Shown piece by piece: positions 62,426 through 64,000 of a stretch of DNA of 64,000 nucleotides. Under the pieces are notes generated by a model. The model had not been told where the DNA came from. It saw only the letters and a program-made list of their open reading frames with translations, and ran no database searches. A program made the translations under genes and the position numbers. Source of the stretch: UBA11090 sp035560555 (GTDB lineage: Bacteria; Spirochaetota; Spirochaetia; Treponematales; Rectinemataceae); the NCBI GenBank assembly GCA_035560555.1, contig DATMZF010000048.1, positions 1 through 64,000 of the forward strand, read 5' to 3'. How positions within the stretch are numbered: the stretch's first letter is position 1; the number at the start of each line of letters is the position of its first letter.

Positions 62426-63521
62426 CGTCGTCTCCTGTCGCGCTCCTGATCATGTACTTGGATATGGTCGATAAGGAATAGCCTTCTTCGACAAGCTGAG
62501 GGTATATATCCATGAGCGTCTGCGCGAGTTCGGCCGACCAGACATGGCCGATCAGCACCGCCGCGCCCCTGGTCGAGGCGACCTTCTTGCCCTCTTCGAG
62601 AGCGTGGAGTACCGATTGCTTATCGCCAGAGTTGTCCAGAAACACGTCGCGCTCCCAATATGGTATGGCTAGTTCAAGGCAGAGGGCCGCAGTCGCGGTT
62701 CCTGGTGCCGTGAGAGAATCAAGATAATAGATGCCACGCCTTTTGACAAGGTCGAGGGTGGCCGCCATGAGCGCCTCGTCCCTTGTCACGGCCGAACCCA
62801 TATGATTGTTCACGCCGACAGCCTGGGGAAGGCTCTCCAGATTTCTGGCCAGGAGGGAGGCGGCTTCCTCGGGCTTCATGCCGAGGAGAATGGCTCCCGG
62901 GCCGGGATTGTTGCCGCCCAAAGCCTGCATGGGTTGATGCAGGAGCACTTCCTTGCCGGCTTCGGCGGCGAGCCTCGCGGCTTCGGCGCTGTGGTCCACC
63001 TGCGGCAGCACGGCGATGGAGAGAGGGAAAGGCAACTCCAGGAAAGGTTTCAGTTGTTGAAGGTTGTACCCCGCGTCATCGATGACGATGATGAGCGTCG
63101 GCTTATTCCCTTCTTTCAGTTTTTCCTCGCGCATGGCGAGTATGTATGGCAGCGCCCTTTCTTTCGGTTTGGCCGCGGGCGGGTTTTCGCTGACCTTCGC
63201 ATCCTTGGCCGGTTCTTTGTCGGGCCTCTGCGCGGGAGCTTCCACGACATCAGCGTCGGGAACTGTCTGCGCCTGGCTGTCCGGAAGGAGAGCTTCATAG
63301 CCCTCGGGCACTTCAATGGAATATTCGGGTTGTCCGTAAGGCCAGAGCGTCGTCGGGGATTGCGGCGTGGAGGATGTCGTCGCCACTTCTGAAGACCGGC
63401 TCAGGTAGAAAACGATAGCTATGCAAGCCGCGAGCGCGAGCGCCGCGATGAAGATGATCGTGCCGCGCCAACCGCTTCGTGAAGCCCTTGTTCCGCGCCC
63501 ATTATTTTTTTTGGAAGCCAC
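62406..63521 (-). CDS. Divergent polysaccharide deacetylase (YibQ-like)
   Basis: A 371-residue protein with one N-terminal membrane anchor (TIIFIAALALAACIAIVFYL, about 21-40), a Pro/Ala-rich linker (about 45-120) and a C-terminal divergent polysaccharide deacetylase domain. Domain motifs are LIIVIDDAGYN, EVLLHQPMQALG, GVNNHMGSAVT and AAVLIGHVWS. The domain should lie outside the cytoplasmic membrane and may act on cell-wall or other glycans; activity of this family is little studied. It overlaps tsaD. Confidence 0.88.
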   Translation of the reverse strand: MASKKNNGRGTRASRSGWRGTIIFIAALALAACIAIVFYLSRSSEVATTSSTPQSPTTLWPYGQPEYSIEVPEGYEALLPDSQAQTVPDADVVEAPAQRPDKEPAKDAKVSENPPAAKPKERALPYILAMREEKLKEGNKPTLIIVIDDAGYNLQQLKPFLELPFPLSIAVLPQVDHSAEAARLAAEAGKEVLLHQPMQALGGNNPGPGAILLGMKPEEAASLLARNLESLPQAVGVNNHMGSAVTRDEALMAATLDLVKRRGIYYLDSLTAPGTATAALCLELAIPYWERDVFLDNSGDKQSVLHALEEGKKVASTRGAAVLIGHVWSAELAQTLMDIYPQLVEEGYSLSTISKYMIRSATGDDDARPGD

Positions 63522-63556
63522 GCTGCCATAGTATCCATGGAGTGAGCCTTGGACAA

Positions 63557-63598
63557 GGCTATGGGCGGGGCCGCCATCCGGCGGCCCCGCCCATAGCC
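63557..63598. terminator. Long GC-rich hairpin between the sigma factor and deacetylase genes
   Basis: A 19-bp perfect stem (63557-63575 with 63580-63598) has a 4-base loop. It follows the sigma factor stop on the minus strand by about 20 bases. There is no T-tract, so it resembles the hairpin at 6872-6913. Confidence 0.65.
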
Positions 63599-63617
63599 CA
63601 GAGATCCACGATGCTTT

Positions 63618-64000
63618 TTAAGCGGTCAAGCAGAGATACCCCTTGGCCGCCTCGGTCTGCAGCTTCTTGAGCGCCCTTTTTTCGATGTGGCGCACCGTCT
63701 CGGGCGACAGCCTCATTTCGAGGCCCATCTGCTTGAGCGATCTTCGGCTGCGCCCATCGATCTCGAAACGCTGGTTGATCACGTTCCTTTCCCTGTCCTG
63801 GAGGACGGAAAGAAGCTGAACCGTCTGTTCGCGAGCGATATGCTCGCCGAAGAGCTTCTCTGGCGCATAGGTAAAGTCTTCGTACATATCGAGCAGGTCG
63901 ATCGTGTCCTCGTCGACCTGGGATTCGAGACTCGCGACCCTTTCGGAAAACACGAGCACTTCGTTCAGTTTTTTTTCGGGGATTCCCAGCTTGGCAGAAA
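63618..64000 (-). CDS. Sigma-70 family RNA polymerase sigma factor (partial)
   Basis: The 3' part of a sigma factor gene; the reading frame stays open past 63959 to the window edge (LGIPEKKLNEVLVFSERVASLE), so the start is outside. The visible part holds the end of region 3 and region 4: LQDRERNVINQRFEIDG and the -35-binding HTH SLKQMGLEMRLSPETVRHIEKRALKKL-like segment. Region 4 is somewhat diverged from the housekeeping RpoD (LSPETVRHIE for VTRERIRQIE), so it could be an alternative group 2/RpoS-like factor. Type cannot be fixed from the fragment. Confidence 0.85.
   Translation of the reverse strand, partial: SAKLGIPEKKLNEVLVFSERVASLESQVDEDTIDLLDMYEDFTYAPEKLFGEHIAREQTVQLLSVLQDRERNVINQRFEIDGRSRRSLKQMGLEMRLSPETVRHIEKRALKKLQTEAAKGYLCLTA

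Overview
The window is GC-rich, gene-dense chromosomal DNA from an anaerobic bacterium, most likely a free-living or host-associated spirochaete (Spirochaetota). The sequence signs are a class I lysyl-tRNA synthetase, a trimeric [FeFe]-hydrogenase operon, many short sugar/amino-acid uptake operons, and spirochaete-style lipoproteins. No rRNA, tRNA, IS element or CRISPR array was seen.

Layout. 0-9.5 kb: a DUF4256 protein, groEL (no groES beside it), a MarR regulator, an RluA-type pseudouridine synthase, a small parvulin, a eukaryote-like alanine aminotransferase, ornithine carbamoyltransferase and a GH2 beta-mannosidase. 9.6-17.2 kb: a carbohydrate operon (ROK repressor, sugar-binding protein, two permeases, GH1, GH20) divergent from the beta-mannosidase. 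A 33-bp palindrome lies over both divergent promoters. The enzyme set would suit beta-mannosyl/GlcNAc-containing glycans. 17.2-28 kb: hflX, a ketopantoate reductase-like gene, birA, glmS, a complete Liv-type branched-chain amino acid ABC system and an M20 peptidase. 28.5-34.4 kb: a YfcC-type carrier, dnaE, five 17-bp tandem repeats and an MBL-fold hydrolase. 34.4-40.8 kb: a HAD phosphatase and a hydrogenase operon whose NuoF-like subunit is fused to a GltD-like NADPH module. 40.9-46.2 kb: a nucleotidyltransferase, adk, an alpha/beta-hydrolase that has lost its catalytic Ser and His, a lipoprotein and a DUF6765 protein. 55.5-64 kb: ndk, pepF, a nitroreductase, class I lysS, an M29 aminopeptidase, tsaD, a divergent polysaccharide deacetylase and a truncated sigma factor.

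The most interesting region is 46.4-55.5 kb, read here as an unusual lasso-peptide (RiPP) gene cluster. It encodes a TauE-type permease, two HPr-kinase-like tailoring kinases, a sulfotransferase, a PqqD-like recognition protein (B1) and an asparagine-synthetase-like macrolactam cyclase (C) lacking the glutaminase Cys. Dedicated CysD and CysN-CysC proteins that make PAPS follow. An unannotated 50-residue precursor gene was found on the minus strand at 52332-52484. It sits behind a perfect TTGACA-16-TATAAT promoter, carries a lasso-type leader motif, a ring-forming Glu and a C-terminal Ser. A second, paralogous precursor at 50248-50382, between B1 and C, aligns without gaps but carries two in-frame stops. 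The expected leader peptidase (B2) is not in the window. The prediction is a lasso peptide that is C-terminally phosphorylated and/or sulfated. This assignment is inference from sequence motifs and gene context; no product is demonstrated.
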